This document shows positions 6,767 to 13,019 of a stretch of 14,224 nt of DNA, in pieces. Below the pieces are notes generated by a model. That model made no database searches and was not told where the DNA came from. It saw nothing but the letters and a program-made list of their open reading frames with translations. Position numbers and translations under genes: made by a program. Position 1 is the stretch's first letter; each line of letters begins with the position of its first letter. This stretch comes from JANOSH01 sp031415695 (lineage in GTDB: Bacteria > Actinomycetota > Acidimicrobiia > Acidimicrobiales > Ilumatobacteraceae). The stretch lies in contig JANOSH010000036.1 of assembly GCA_031415695.1 (NCBI GenBank), forward strand, positions 1 to 14,224, in the 5' to 3' direction.

Positions 6767-6939
6767 ACGACGCCGAGTTGGCGATCCTGCGTGCCCATCG
6801 ACGCGGCGACCAGATCGACGCCGAAGGATCCGGGCTGAGCGGCACGTCATCGAAGCGGCGCTGGTACGTCGATCCGCTCCGCGGCACCGTCAACTTCGCT
6901 GCCGATTGCCGGCCGATCGCGGTCAGCGCTGGGCGATGA
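6763..6939 (+). pseudogene. Inositol monophosphatase-family remnant
   Basis: The ATG at 6763 overlaps the CoA transferase stop (ATGA), so this was the second gene of that operon. Only 58 codons remain. MNDAELAILRAHRRGD is a typical family N-terminus, and RRWYVDPLRGTVNFA corresponds to the metal-binding motif W-hydrophobic-V-D-P-L-D-G-T-x-N-F. Between them, about 50 or more residues (including the E-E metal-ligand region) appear to be deleted. The second Asp of the DPLDGT motif is Arg here, so it could not bind metal normally. After AVSAGR it stops at 6937-6939, inside the 3' end of the convergent methyltransferase gene. The product cannot be an active phosphatase. The family assignment rests on two short blocks, but they are in the right order. 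Confidence 0.7.
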
Positions 6940-7555
6940 TCAGTGTTCCTGGGCGGTCGTCGAGGGCGGACATATAGTTGTGCGTGCTGACTTCCAGGAT
7001 CTGCCACACGCCGCGCTCTGCGAGGGCGTCGAGGTGTGATTGGTAGTTGTCGGCGACGAAGTAACCGCCGTTCATGAAGATCACGACGACGCCACTTGGT
7101 GCCACGCAGCGAGCAATCTCAGCGAGGCTCGGCGGCCCGAGATGGCCTGGGGCGAAGGAGCCGACACAGACGGCCGCGTCGTATTCGTCGTCAGCGATCG
7201 ACGTCCGTGCAGTCAGGTCGCCATGGTGCAGTTGTCGGTAGACGTTCTTTGAGCGGGCGAGCTCGCGCATCGGTTCCGAGACATCCACACCATCGATCGA
7301 GGTGAACCCGAGGCGAGACAACTCGACGCCGACGAGACCTGTGCCGCAACCGAAATCAACGACCCGCGTCGACCGGTCAGCACACGCCTCACCAAACGCG
7401 GCAGCGGCGATCAGGTGGGCGTTGTAGCCGTACATGGTCAGCAGATCGTGCTCGTAGGTCGCGGACCAATCGTCGTAGAACGGCGCCGTCGACGTGCCGG
7501 TCGTCTCGTACTCCGCAAGTCTGGCGAGCCTTCCGTCGGGTTCTCCGTGGTTCAT
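6923..7555 (-). CDS. Class I SAM-dependent methyltransferase
   Basis: This 210-residue protein has a Rossmann-fold methyltransferase layout. FYDDWSATYEHDLLTMYGY (26-44) is a cap often seen before the fold, VVDFGCGTGLVG (65-76) is motif I for SAM binding, and D91 in IDGVDVSEPM ends strand 2. HHGDLTAR (110-117) and YDAAVCVGSFAPGHLGP (125-141) follow as motifs II to III. The cap plus VCVGSFAPGH resembles the WBSCR27-like group; the methyl acceptor is unknown. The ATG at 7555 has AAGGGA about 6 bp upstream on the minus strand (GGAAGGGATCGC-ATG). A longer frame to 7642 lacks conserved sequence. It is intact, stands alone and converges on the phosphatase remnant, overlapping it by 17 bp. Confidence 0.87.
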   Translation of the reverse strand: MNHGEPDGRLARLAEYETTGTSTAPFYDDWSATYEHDLLTMYGYNAHLIAAAAFGEACADRSTRVVDFGCGTGLVGVELSRLGFTSIDGVDVSEPMRELARSKNVYRQLHHGDLTARTSIADDEYDAAVCVGSFAPGHLGPPSLAEIARCVAPSGVVVIFMNGGYFVADNYQSHLDALAERGVWQILEVSTHNYMSALDDRPGTLIIAQR

Positions 7556-7614
7556 GCGATCCCTTCCGTCAGCACACCAATTCAACTCGCACCTAGTCCG
7601 CAGGCGGAGGATAG

Positions 7615-7689
7615 ATGAGACGGACGACATCGAGGCGATCAAGCAGCTCGAGGCTCGCTACTTCCGGATGATGAACACGAAGAACTTGC
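7615..7689 (+). pseudogene. N-terminal stub of an NTF2/SnoaL-like gene truncated at copy C
   Basis: Read from about 7623, the sequence DDIEAIKQLEARYFRMMNTK is the characteristic first helix of SnoaL/NTF2-like proteins. GGAGG (7606-7610) and an ATG at 7615 sit just upstream, but this ATG is one frame off, so a small indel lies near the start. Coding similarity ends exactly where transposase copy C begins (7690). The rest of the gene is not found to the right of copy C. It is transcribed away from the methyltransferase. Confidence 0.55.
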
Positions 7690-7713
7690 GGGTGCCGAAT
7701 TGCTCGGCCGTGG
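7690..7713 (+). repeat. Left terminal inverted repeat of copy C
   Basis: Begins GGGTGCCGAATTGCTCGG. It is inverted relative to 8588-8611, with mismatches only at positions 14 and 19 of 24. Confidence 0.8.
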
Positions 7714-7746
7714 GAGTTGAGACCAAGGTTCGGCGAAGATCGTCGC

Positions 7747-8584
7747 GTGTTTCGTCTCTTCTACCGGGTGCTCGCCGGTCTTGTCGTGCTCGCCGTTGCT
7801 CCTCTGGCCGTTCCAAGGATCTGGAGATCATCGTGCTGCGACACCAACTCGCCGTTCTCGGCCGCACTACCAAGCCGGCACTCACCGAGGACGACCGATC
7901 ATTGCTCGCCGTGATCGCCAAGGCGCTGCCCCGCGCGCGCTGTACTCGATGGATCGTCACGCCCGACACGCTGGCACCGCCGATTTGTCGCACGACGCTG
8001 GACCCAACCACACACCGGCGACAAGGTGGACGACGACCGACGTCTATCGAGGTCCGCGATCTTGTCGTCCGGATCGCCAGGGAGAACCCGACCTGGGGCT
8101 ACCGCCGTGCTACCGGTGAACTCGTCCGGTTCGGCCACCCGATCGCTGCGTCAACGGTCTGGTCGATCCTGCGTGCCGCCGGAATCGCACCATCACCGGC
8201 ACCGCCAGGCTCGACGAGTGCAAGATGCTCGTGCGTGACCGTGCCGGCCAGTTCACCGACACCTTCGACGAAATCTTCCGCACTGAAGGCGTCGATGTTG
8301 CCAAGACCCCACCAAGGACACCGATCGCGAACTGTTACATCGAACGGTGGTTCGGCACCCTGCGCCGCGAACTCCGCGACCGCACCATCATCTGGAACGA
8401 GACCCAACTCCGAAGACTGGTCACCGACTACGTCGAGCACTACAAAGAGCATCGGCCCCACCGGTCACTCGACCAACAGCCGCCCGAACCACTGCCGACA
8501 CCCCCAAGTTTCCAACCCAGTCACCCCGTGACCGTCCGACAACGATGCGACGGACTCATCCACGTTCACCAACAAGCCGCCTGA
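7747..8584 (+). pseudogene. Transposase copy C: frameshifted, catalytic core partly deleted
   Basis: A GTG at 7747 starts FRLFYRVLAGLVVLAV. One frame over, the text is SGRSKDLEIIVLRHQLAVLG, DRSLLAVIAKALP and WIVTPDTL. After a further shift it reads WHRRFVARRWTQPHTGDK, then again shifted EVRDLVVRIARENPTWGYRR and ASTVWSILRAAGI. It ends in a third frame as CKMLVRDRAGQFTD, NCYIERWFGTLRREL, HRPHRSLDQQPPE and RQRCDGLIHVHQQAA with stop 8582-8584. Roughly 70-90 residues containing the first catalytic Asp are missing between AAGI and CKMLV. Several frame breaks plus that deletion make it inactive. Of the three copies it keeps the most of the protein and serves to interpret A and B. The family is the actinobacterial 'integrase core domain' transposase group. 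Confidence 0.88.
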
Positions 8585-8587
8585 ACC

Positions 8588-8611
8588 CCACGACCGACCA
8601 ATTCGGCACCC
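8588..8611 (-). repeat. Right terminal inverted repeat of copy C
   Basis: Read on the minus strand from 8611 it begins GGGTGCCGAATTGGTCGG, the partner of 7690-7713. It lies 4 bp past the transposase stop. Confidence 0.8.
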
Positions 8612-8625
8612 ACACCCCTCGGCGA

Positions 8626-8641
8626 CGGTAGACATCTACCG
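8626..8641. repeat. Short palindrome CGGTAGA-CA-TCTACCG
   Basis: Seven-base perfect arms flank a two-base centre between copy C and the tRNA-fragment region. GGTACAT occurs twice just after it (around 8646 and 8657). The role is unknown; a regulator or recombinase site is possible. Confidence 0.3.
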
Positions 8642-8672
8642 TGGTGGTACATATTTGGTACATGGACATGCA

Positions 8673-8708
8673 AGAGGCCCTTCCTGGTTGGTACCAGAAA
8701 GGGCCTCT
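8673..8708 (-). terminator. Hairpin downstream of tRNA fragment 1
   Basis: AGAGGCCCTT (8673-8682) pairs perfectly with AAGGGCCTCT (8699-8708), and the loop carries a further CTGGT/ACCAG pairing. It lies 15 bp past the CCA end of the minus-strand tRNA fragment, where a tRNA terminator belongs. The T-run is weak. Confidence 0.6.
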
Positions 8709-8723
8709 GAACAGGTATTTCTT

Positions 8724-8768
8724 TGGTGGCGGGGACAGGATTTGAACCTGTGACCTTCGGGTTATGAG
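8724..8768 (-). other. Attachment site 1: 3' fragment of tRNA-Met(CAT)
   Basis: On the minus strand the fragment runs from the anticodon loop CTCATAA through the T-arm to CCCCGCC-A-CCA. The T-stem ACAGG/CCTGT around TTCAAAT is perfect. The sequence upstream of the loop (CGGCCAA) does not form an anticodon stem with CCC, and no D-arm or GGCGGGG acceptor strand is present. It is therefore a tRNA remnant used as an attachment site, not a functional gene. It matches 14071-14115 at 43 of 45 bases, with a 32-bp identical core (8737-8768). Confidence 0.8.
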
Positions 8769-8861
8769 TTGGCCGACCTGCATGTCGGCCCATGTCGGAA
8801 AGTGGTGCGCAGGTCCGTTGAGCAGCCACTTTGCCGTCCGCCATCGCGTCTGCGACACGTT

Positions 8862-8910
8862 CGATGGCGCCCAGTGCCGGATCATCCGGTAGAAGATCCG
8901 GTAGAAGATC
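8862..8910. repeat. Arm repeat, left inner end of the integrative element
   Basis: CCGGTAGAAGAT occurs here, followed at once by CCGGTAGAAGAT again (8886-8909). The unit is preceded by TGCCGGATC and TCGATGGCG. The same arrangement recurs in the same orientation at 13957-14013 near the other end. Paired short direct repeats at both arms are what arm-type integrase sites look like; this is inferred. No gene is supported between 8769 and 9081. Confidence 0.6.
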
Positions 8911-9015
8911 CCAACCGCACCCGCGCCGGCTGGCCTTGGCGACAGATCGCGCTCAAACCTCAAGGGCCGGGGTATCGAGACGGTGGCCGTCGTCGTTAGG
9001 GGGCGCTCGGCCAGC

Positions 9016-9038
9016 CCGGGTATGTCCCACCTACCCGG
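9016..9038. promoter_or_regulatory. Inverted repeat upstream of the SnoaL-like gene
   Basis: CCGGGTA (9016-9022) and TACCCGG (9032-9038) are separated by 9 bp and lie 44 bp before the GTG at 9082. It could be an operator. A strong SD, AGGAGGG (9069-9075), with 6-bp spacing fixes the start of the next gene. Confidence 0.35.
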
Positions 9039-9081
9039 TCTTCTGGGCTAACCTCCGCAGCGGAACCTAGGAGGGAACATC

Positions 9082-9492
9082 GTGAGCAACCTCGCCACCG
9101 TTCAGTCGATCTACGAAGCGTTCGGGAAGGGCGACATCCCCGCGATCCTCGGTGTGCTTGCGGAAGACGTCGAGTGGGAGTCATGGGATGACAACTCCGC
9201 GGTCAAAGCCGGAGTGCCGACGATGATTCCTCGCCACGGCAGGGCGGAAGTCGTCAAGTTCTTCGAGACAGCCGGCCAGATGGCGATCTCCGATTTGCAG
9301 ATCCTCAACATGATGGAAGGCGGCAACCAGGTAGCCGTCGAATTCGTGCTCGAGGCGGACCTGCCCACGTTCGGTGGTGGTCACTACCGCGACGAAGAGA
9401 TGCACCTCTGGACCTTCAACGACGAGGGCAAGGTGGTGCGCCTGCGCCACTACATAGATACCGCCAAGCACATCGCGGCGTTCAATCTGTAG
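9082..9492 (+). CDS. NTF2/SnoaL-like family protein
   Basis: This 136-residue protein has the cone-shaped alpha+beta fold of the SnoaL/NTF2 group. VQSIYEAFGKGDIPAILGVL (7-26) is the opening helix pair, AEDVEWESWDD (27-37) starts the first strand with its acidic and aromatic residues, and GRAEVVKFFETAG (53-65) is the third helix. The closing strands are QVAVEFVLEADL (83-94), EEMHLWTFNDEGKVVRLRHY (105-124) and IDTAKH. The length is normal and the frame intact. Members may be polyketide-cyclase-like or isomerases, or bind small ligands; nothing here identifies the ligand. The GTG start is fixed by AGGAGGG 6 bp upstream. It is cargo of the tRNA-bounded element and stands alone. Confidence 0.85.
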   Translation: MSNLATVQSIYEAFGKGDIPAILGVLAEDVEWESWDDNSAVKAGVPTMIPRHGRAEVVKFFETAGQMAISDLQILNMMEGGNQVAVEFVLEADLPTFGGGHYRDEEMHLWTFNDEGKVVRLRHYIDTAKHIAAFNL

Positions 9493-9631
9493 CGCTCAGC
9501 GCCAACGCAATCGGCCATGTGGGGCACCGCCTCCGCTGTCACGCCTTTGAGTCGCGCCTGGCTCTTACGTCCCAAGCCCTGTCAGCGAGTTGGGGTGCGG
9601 CATCGGCCTGGCCGCGCGAGGGTGGCGCGTT

Positions 9632-9928
9632 ATGCGGAAGTCGCTGGCCGTTCCCTTCGGCCTGGCCATCCTGCTTGCGTTATCGCCCGTGACGAGATGG
9701 GAGCAAGACCAGGCCGCCGACGCTGCGTGGGCGGTCGAGGTGGGCAGGTCGCCCTCTCGCCGACCACCCATCATTGAGGTCACGATGCCGCAGGGTCGCG
9801 CGTCGGTGTACGACGCTGTCGTGCTGCAGGCGGCCGGGCGCAGGCTCGCCGCGTCGTTCTTTCTCTGCCTGGCGGGAGCGGCGCTGTTCGCAAGAGCGCC
9901 GCGCCGGCCGCCAGGTGTTAGGAGTTGA
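9632..9928 (+). CDS. Small two-span membrane protein, unknown
   Basis: This 98-residue protein begins MRKSLAVPFGLAILLALSP, a basic start followed by a hydrophobic helix (signal anchor or TM1, about 4-18). A polar middle of about 50 residues, with WEQDQAADAAWAVEVG and PQGRASVYDAVVLQAAG, precedes a second hydrophobic helix LAASFFLCLAGAALFARA (about 74-91) and a basic tail. The ATG at 9632 is preceded by GAGGGTGG about 6 bp upstream; an upstream in-frame start at 9590 would add 14 residues that look unrelated to a signal. No family is recognised. The topology suggests the middle part faces outside the cytoplasm. It could be chance coding in GC-rich DNA, but the two-helix layout and SD argue for a gene. 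Confidence 0.5.
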   Translation: MRKSLAVPFGLAILLALSPVTRWEQDQAADAAWAVEVGRSPSRRPPIIEVTMPQGRASVYDAVVLQAAGRRLAASFFLCLAGAALFARAPRRPPGVRS

Positions 9929-10145
9929 CCGGACACGGTCCCGGGCTTGGGGGCGCCGCCGGCGAGCCCTGCCGCCGCGCGTTCTGTGACACCGCCTGCG
10001 CGCCTGGATCGCTCAGATCGCGCCGATTCGGGCGGTCGTCTACGACCGGTCGGCGTCGATCGCCCGGGTGTCGAGTCCTAGTCTGCCGCCGACGCGTTCC
10101 AGACCGTCCACTCGGGATCGCCGGTGAGCGCTCCCGCCTCGATGA
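9929..10145. other. No gene supported
   Basis: No frame here continues the missing N-terminal domain of the first trio recombinase or of the fourth integrase remnant, and no other gene is evident. A TGA at 10143-10145 closes the recombinase frame on its left. The left end of the RIT element should lie in this stretch, but no TTATGCCGA box was found in it. Confidence 0.5.
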
Positions 10146-10781
10146 GACTCATCACCTTGGCGACTTCGCCTTGCGCCCCCGGCGTTGGCGATCACCGGCC
10201 GACGCCGATCACCGCTGCCGAGGGGAATCGTCAAGTCTGACGCCGACGCGTTGCTTGCATCGTGCGATCGTCGCACACCGATCGGTCGGCGCGACTACGC
10301 GCTGATCATCATCTTGCTGCGCCTCGGCCTACGCCGGAGCGAGGTCGCTGCCCTGAGGTTGGAGAACATCGATTGGCGCGCCGGTGAACTCGTCGTGGCG
10401 GGCAAGGGCGGCCGGCTCGATCGTTTGCCGTTACCGGTCGACGTCGGCGAAGCGATCGCCGGATACCTCAAGCGTGGGCGGCCGGTCAGCGACCGTCGAG
10501 AGGTGTTCTTGCGGGCCAAGGCACCGTTCGAACCGATCGCCACGGGCACGGTCGCTTCAACGGTGCGGCGCGCCTGTCGACGCGCCGGTGTGGCCGAGGT
10601 CGGCTCGCACCGCCTGCGCCACACAGCGGCATGCGACATGGTGGCCGCACAGGTCCCGCTCCCCCAGATCGCCCAGGTGCTGCGCCATCGGAGTCTGCAG
10701 TCCACCGCCATCTACGCCCGCGTGGACCTCGATCGGCTACGTGAGCTGGCCCAGCCCTGGCCCGGGCAGTGTGCCCGATGA
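10146..10781 (+). pseudogene. First trio recombinase, catalytic domain only
   Basis: The open frame, whose best start is TTG at 10185 (198 residues), holds a whole tyrosine-recombinase catalytic domain. The residues, numbered from 10185, are R50 in LRLGLRRSEVAALRL, K74 in VAGKGG, H142 and R145 in SHRLRHTAA, H168 in VLRHRS and the nucleophile Y177 in TAIYARVD. The usual closing motif LAQPWPG is present. The N-terminal SAM-like core-binding domain (about 150-200 residues in full-length relatives) is absent. The frame is closed by a TGA at 10143, and no neighbouring frame supplies the domain. No SD precedes the TTG. It is therefore best read as a 5'-truncated gene unable to clamp its DNA site alone. 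Its 3' end overlaps the second recombinase (ATGA). Confidence 0.82.
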
Positions 10782-11702
10782 GCGCGCTCGGCGAACACGT
10801 CGCGGACTACCTGCGGTTCCGTCGAGCTCTTGGCTACAAGCTGGAACGGGCCGGTCATCTCCTCCCGCAGTTCGTCGACTACCTGGAAGCCGCCAACAAC
10901 CCGACGATTACCGCTGACAGACCTGGCGATCTCATGGGCTCGTCTGGCCGCCAATGCCCGCCCGAACTATTGGGCGGCGCGTCTTGCGGTCGTGCGCGGG
11001 TTCGCCCGCTATCTGCATGCCATCGACCCGGCGACCGAGATCCCACCAGCAGGGGTGTTCCCGGCCCGAAGGCATCGCCCGGCACCATATTTATGGTCCG
11101 AGCAGGACATTGCTGGCCTGCTTGAGACCGCTACGACGCTGCCCAGCTCGTTGCGGGCTGCGACCTATCAGGCGTTGTTCGGGTTGTTGGCTGTGTCTGG
11201 GATGCGTGTCGGTGAGGCGGCCGGTCTCGACCGTGACGACCTCGACACCGCCAACGGGGTGATCACAATCCGTCACGCCAAGTTCGACCGGCCACGTCTC
11301 GTTCCGCTCCACGCCTCCACCACCACCGCCCTCAACACCTATCTGAGCGAACGTGACCGGCTCTGCCCGGCCCCCGCATCGGTAGCGTTGTTCATCACCG
11401 CGACAGGCACACGACTGAACCGCAGCGACATCGCCAAAACCCTGAGACAGCTCACCACCACAATGGGGTTGCGCACCGACACGGTCCACCCGACACCACA
11501 TCAGTTGCGCCACAGCTTCGCTGTTCGCACGATGATCGATTGGCACCGAGCCGGCGTCCGGATCGACGACCACATCGCCGTCTTGTCGACCTATCTCGGT
11601 CACGTCAGCCCCGCTGACACGTACTGGTATCTGTCCGCGTCTCCGGAACTGATGGCCCTCGCCGCCGACCGGCTCGAAACCCGTTACGGAGCGGACCAGT
11701 GA
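10778..11702 (+). pseudogene. Second trio recombinase, frameshifted
   Basis: The ATG at 10778 starts MSALGEHVADYLRFRRALGY, a typical N-terminal helix, and runs to ITAD (47 residues, ending 10918). The rest continues one frame over from 10920 as DLAISWARLAANARPNYWAA and 240 further residues to 11702. GAC-A-GAC at 10916-10922 suggests a 4-bp duplication-type insertion. Removing it would give one protein of about 306 residues. All catalytic parts survive in the second frame: SGMRVGEAAGL (Arg), HAKFDRPRLVPLH (Lys region), HQLRHSF (His-x-x-Arg) and LGHVSPADTYWYL (His, Tyr). TYWYLSASPELMALAA is a signature of the second-position RIT recombinase. Unless a slip restores the frame, the full product is not made. 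It overlaps the third gene by GTGA. Confidence 0.85.
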
Positions 11703-12688
11703 GCGCGCTCGCCCCCGCGTTACAAGCGTTCTTCACGGACCGTCTCATCGGCCAACGCGACGCCAGCCCGAACACGATCGCCGCGTACAAGACCAGTCTG
11801 CGTCTGCTCGTCTGCTTCGCCGCTGAACGAACCGGCAAGAAGCCGACCGGCCTCGACATCGGCGATCTCGACGCCCCACTCGGCGCCGCGTTCTTGGACC
11901 ACCTCGAACACGACCGCCACAACAGCGTCACGACACGAAACGGTCGGCTCGCCGCGATCCATTCGCTGTTCGCCTACCTCGCCCTCCACCACCCGGACCA
12001 CGCCGGCACTATCCAACGAGTGCTGGCCATCCCGACAAAACGCACCCAACGCAACCTCGTCACCTACCTCACCGAACCCGAAGTCACTGCGCTGCTCAAC
12101 GCGTCAGACACGACCAGATGGAGCGGCCGACGTGACCACGCCATGTTCGCTCTCACCATCCAGACCGGGCTACGCATCTCAGAACTCGCCGGACTCAACT
12201 GCTCCGATGTCACCCTCGGCGTCGGCGCCAACGTGCACACCATTGGCAACGGACGCAAAGAACGCCACACCCCGCTCATCCCCACGACACGCACGATCCT
12301 CAAAGCCTGGCTCACCGAACGCTCCGGCGCACCCGCCGCCCCACTGTTCCCGACAACGACCGGTCGACGACTCAGCCGTGACGCCATCGAGCACCGCCTC
12401 GCCCACCACCTCACCATCGCCGCCACAACATGCCCGTCCCTACGAACGAAAACCGTCACCACCCACACGCTGCGCCACACCGCCGCGATGCGTCTCCTCC
12501 TCGCCGGCAACGACATCACCGTCATCGCACTCTGGCTCGGCCACGAGCAGATCACTACGACAAATATCTACCTCCACGCCGACATGACCCACAAGCAACA
12601 AGCCATCGATCGCACCCGACCACTCACCACGAACCCCGGCAAATACCGACCCGTCGATAGTCTCCTCGCCTTCCTCGAAGCCCTCTGA
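11699..12688 (+). CDS. Third trio tyrosine recombinase, intact
   Basis: This 329-residue protein is a complete tyrosine site-specific recombinase. The N-terminal SAM-like DNA-binding domain spans about residues 5-112 (SPNTIAAYKTSLRLLVCF at 23-40). The catalytic domain follows, with R159 in TGLRISELAGL, K187 in GNGRKERHTPL, H256 and R259 in THTLRHTAAM, H282 in LGHEQITTTN and the nucleophile Y291 in NIYLHADM. The C-terminus has the third-gene style tail, NPGKYRPVDSLLAFLEAL. The GTG at 11699 overlaps the previous stop (GTGA), so translation is probably coupled. It is the only one of the three with no damage. TTATGCCGA begins directly after its stop codon. It strand-exchanges DNA through a 3'-phosphotyrosine; its sites here are probably the adjacent boxes (inference). 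Confidence 0.93.
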   Translation: MSALAPALQAFFTDRLIGQRDASPNTIAAYKTSLRLLVCFAAERTGKKPTGLDIGDLDAPLGAAFLDHLEHDRHNSVTTRNGRLAAIHSLFAYLALHHPDHAGTIQRVLAIPTKRTQRNLVTYLTEPEVTALLNASDTTRWSGRRDHAMFALTIQTGLRISELAGLNCSDVTLGVGANVHTIGNGRKERHTPLIPTTRTILKAWLTERSGAPAAPLFPTTTGRRLSRDAIEHRLAHHLTIAATTCPSLRTKTVTTHTLRHTAAMRLLLAGNDITVIALWLGHEQITTTNIYLHADMTHKQQAIDRTRPLTTNPGKYRPVDSLLAFLEAL

Positions 12689-12796
12689 TTATGCCGACCT
12701 CAACGCGCCATCCACCCCACATGACCAGGCCAAACGTGAGCACATCGGCATAACGCGAACATCGGCATAATCGTGCTTATGCCGACGTCGGCATAA
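12689..12796. repeat. Cluster of five TTATGCCGA/TCGGCATAA boxes with a 20-bp palindrome
   Basis: Boxes lie at 12689-12697 (TTATGCCGA), 12745-12753 and 12762-12770 (TCGGCATAA), 12777-12785 (TTATGCCGA) and 12788-12796 (TCGGCATAA). The last two form the perfect palindrome TTATGCCGACGTCGGCATAA (12777-12796). Boxes three and four make an inverted pair around a 6-bp loop. Boxes two and three are 12-bp direct repeats (ACATCGGCATAA) with 17-bp period. Close inverted pairs are what a tyrosine recombinase core site looks like. The cluster starts at the last stop codon of the trio and ends at the broken integrase. It could also act as a terminator. Confidence 0.75.
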
Positions 12797-12797
12797 C

Positions 12798-13019
12798 CAC
12801 GACCTCAGACATACGCACGCCTCGATCCTGCTCAAGGCCGGAGTCCCGGTGAAGGTCGTCAGCGAACGCCTCGGCCACGCCAACCCGGCGTTCACGATCA
12901 CCGTCTACCAACACATCATCCCCGGTATGCAAGCCGACGCTGCCACCGTATTCTCCGACCTCGTCGCCGGAGTCCTGCCGCCCTCGGTAGCGATCAGCGA
13001 CGTCGCCGACGACGAGTGA
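12798..13019 (+). pseudogene. C-terminal piece of a fourth tyrosine recombinase (phage/ICE integrase type)
   Basis: Seventy-three codons starting one base after the palindrome read HDLRHTHASILLKAGVPVKV, VSERLGHANPAFTITVYQHI and then IPGMQADAATVFSDLV to a TGA at 13017-13019. This is the end of a phage-type integrase: the H-x-x-R box, L-G-H and the nucleophile Tyr in TVYQH. It is a different lineage from the trio proteins. There is no start codon, and the rest of the gene is nowhere in the window. It is most simply the integrase that placed the outer element at the tRNA, truncated by the RIT insertion. Its stop overlaps the 3' end of the convergent toxin gene by 26 bp. Confidence 0.83.

Larger units (their letters stand above)
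7690..8611 (+). mobile_element. Decayed insertion sequence copy C, both terminal repeats present
   Basis: A 24-bp left repeat (7690-7713, starting GGGTGCCGAATTG) matches the inverted sequence at 8588-8611 at 22 of 24 positions. The pair encloses a transposase pseudogene. No target-site duplication is visible: the flanks are AACTTGC on the left and ACACCCC on the right. The copy is about 0.92 kb. Internal deletions imply a longer parent element. It is the only one of the three copies with both ends. Confidence 0.8.
10146..12796 (+). mobile_element. Recombinase-in-trio (RIT) element, degenerate
   Basis: Three tyrosine recombinase genes follow one another on the plus strand, each overlapping the next by 4 bp (ATGA at 10778, GTGA at 11699). 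This is the defining layout of RIT elements. The right end is marked by a cluster of TTATGCCGA boxes (12689-12796). The left end is not identified and was probably deleted along with the first gene's 5' half. The element sits inside the tRNA-bounded element and its right edge abuts a truncated integrase gene. Confidence 0.8.

Noticed and set aside
7683..8618. Target-site duplication of copy C
   Set aside because: Flanks AACTTGC and ACACCCC share no matching duplication.
8886..8909. CRISPR-like or tandem repeat array
   Set aside because: Only two 12-bp units with no spacers, repeated once at the other end of the element; fits arm sites better.
8556..8963. Open frame on the minus strand reading through the tRNA fragment (SQVQILSPPP and similar)
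   Set aside because: It is a well-known type of artefact from translating a tRNA 3' end; the frame crosses the hairpin and the attachment core.
9629..9640. TTATGCGGA as the left partner of the TTATGCCGA boxes
   Set aside because: It has one mismatch, is a single copy and overlaps a likely start codon; not enough to mark the left RIT end.
11720..12555. Long minus-strand frames opposite the third recombinase
   Set aside because: Shadows of an intact gene with a full catalytic set.
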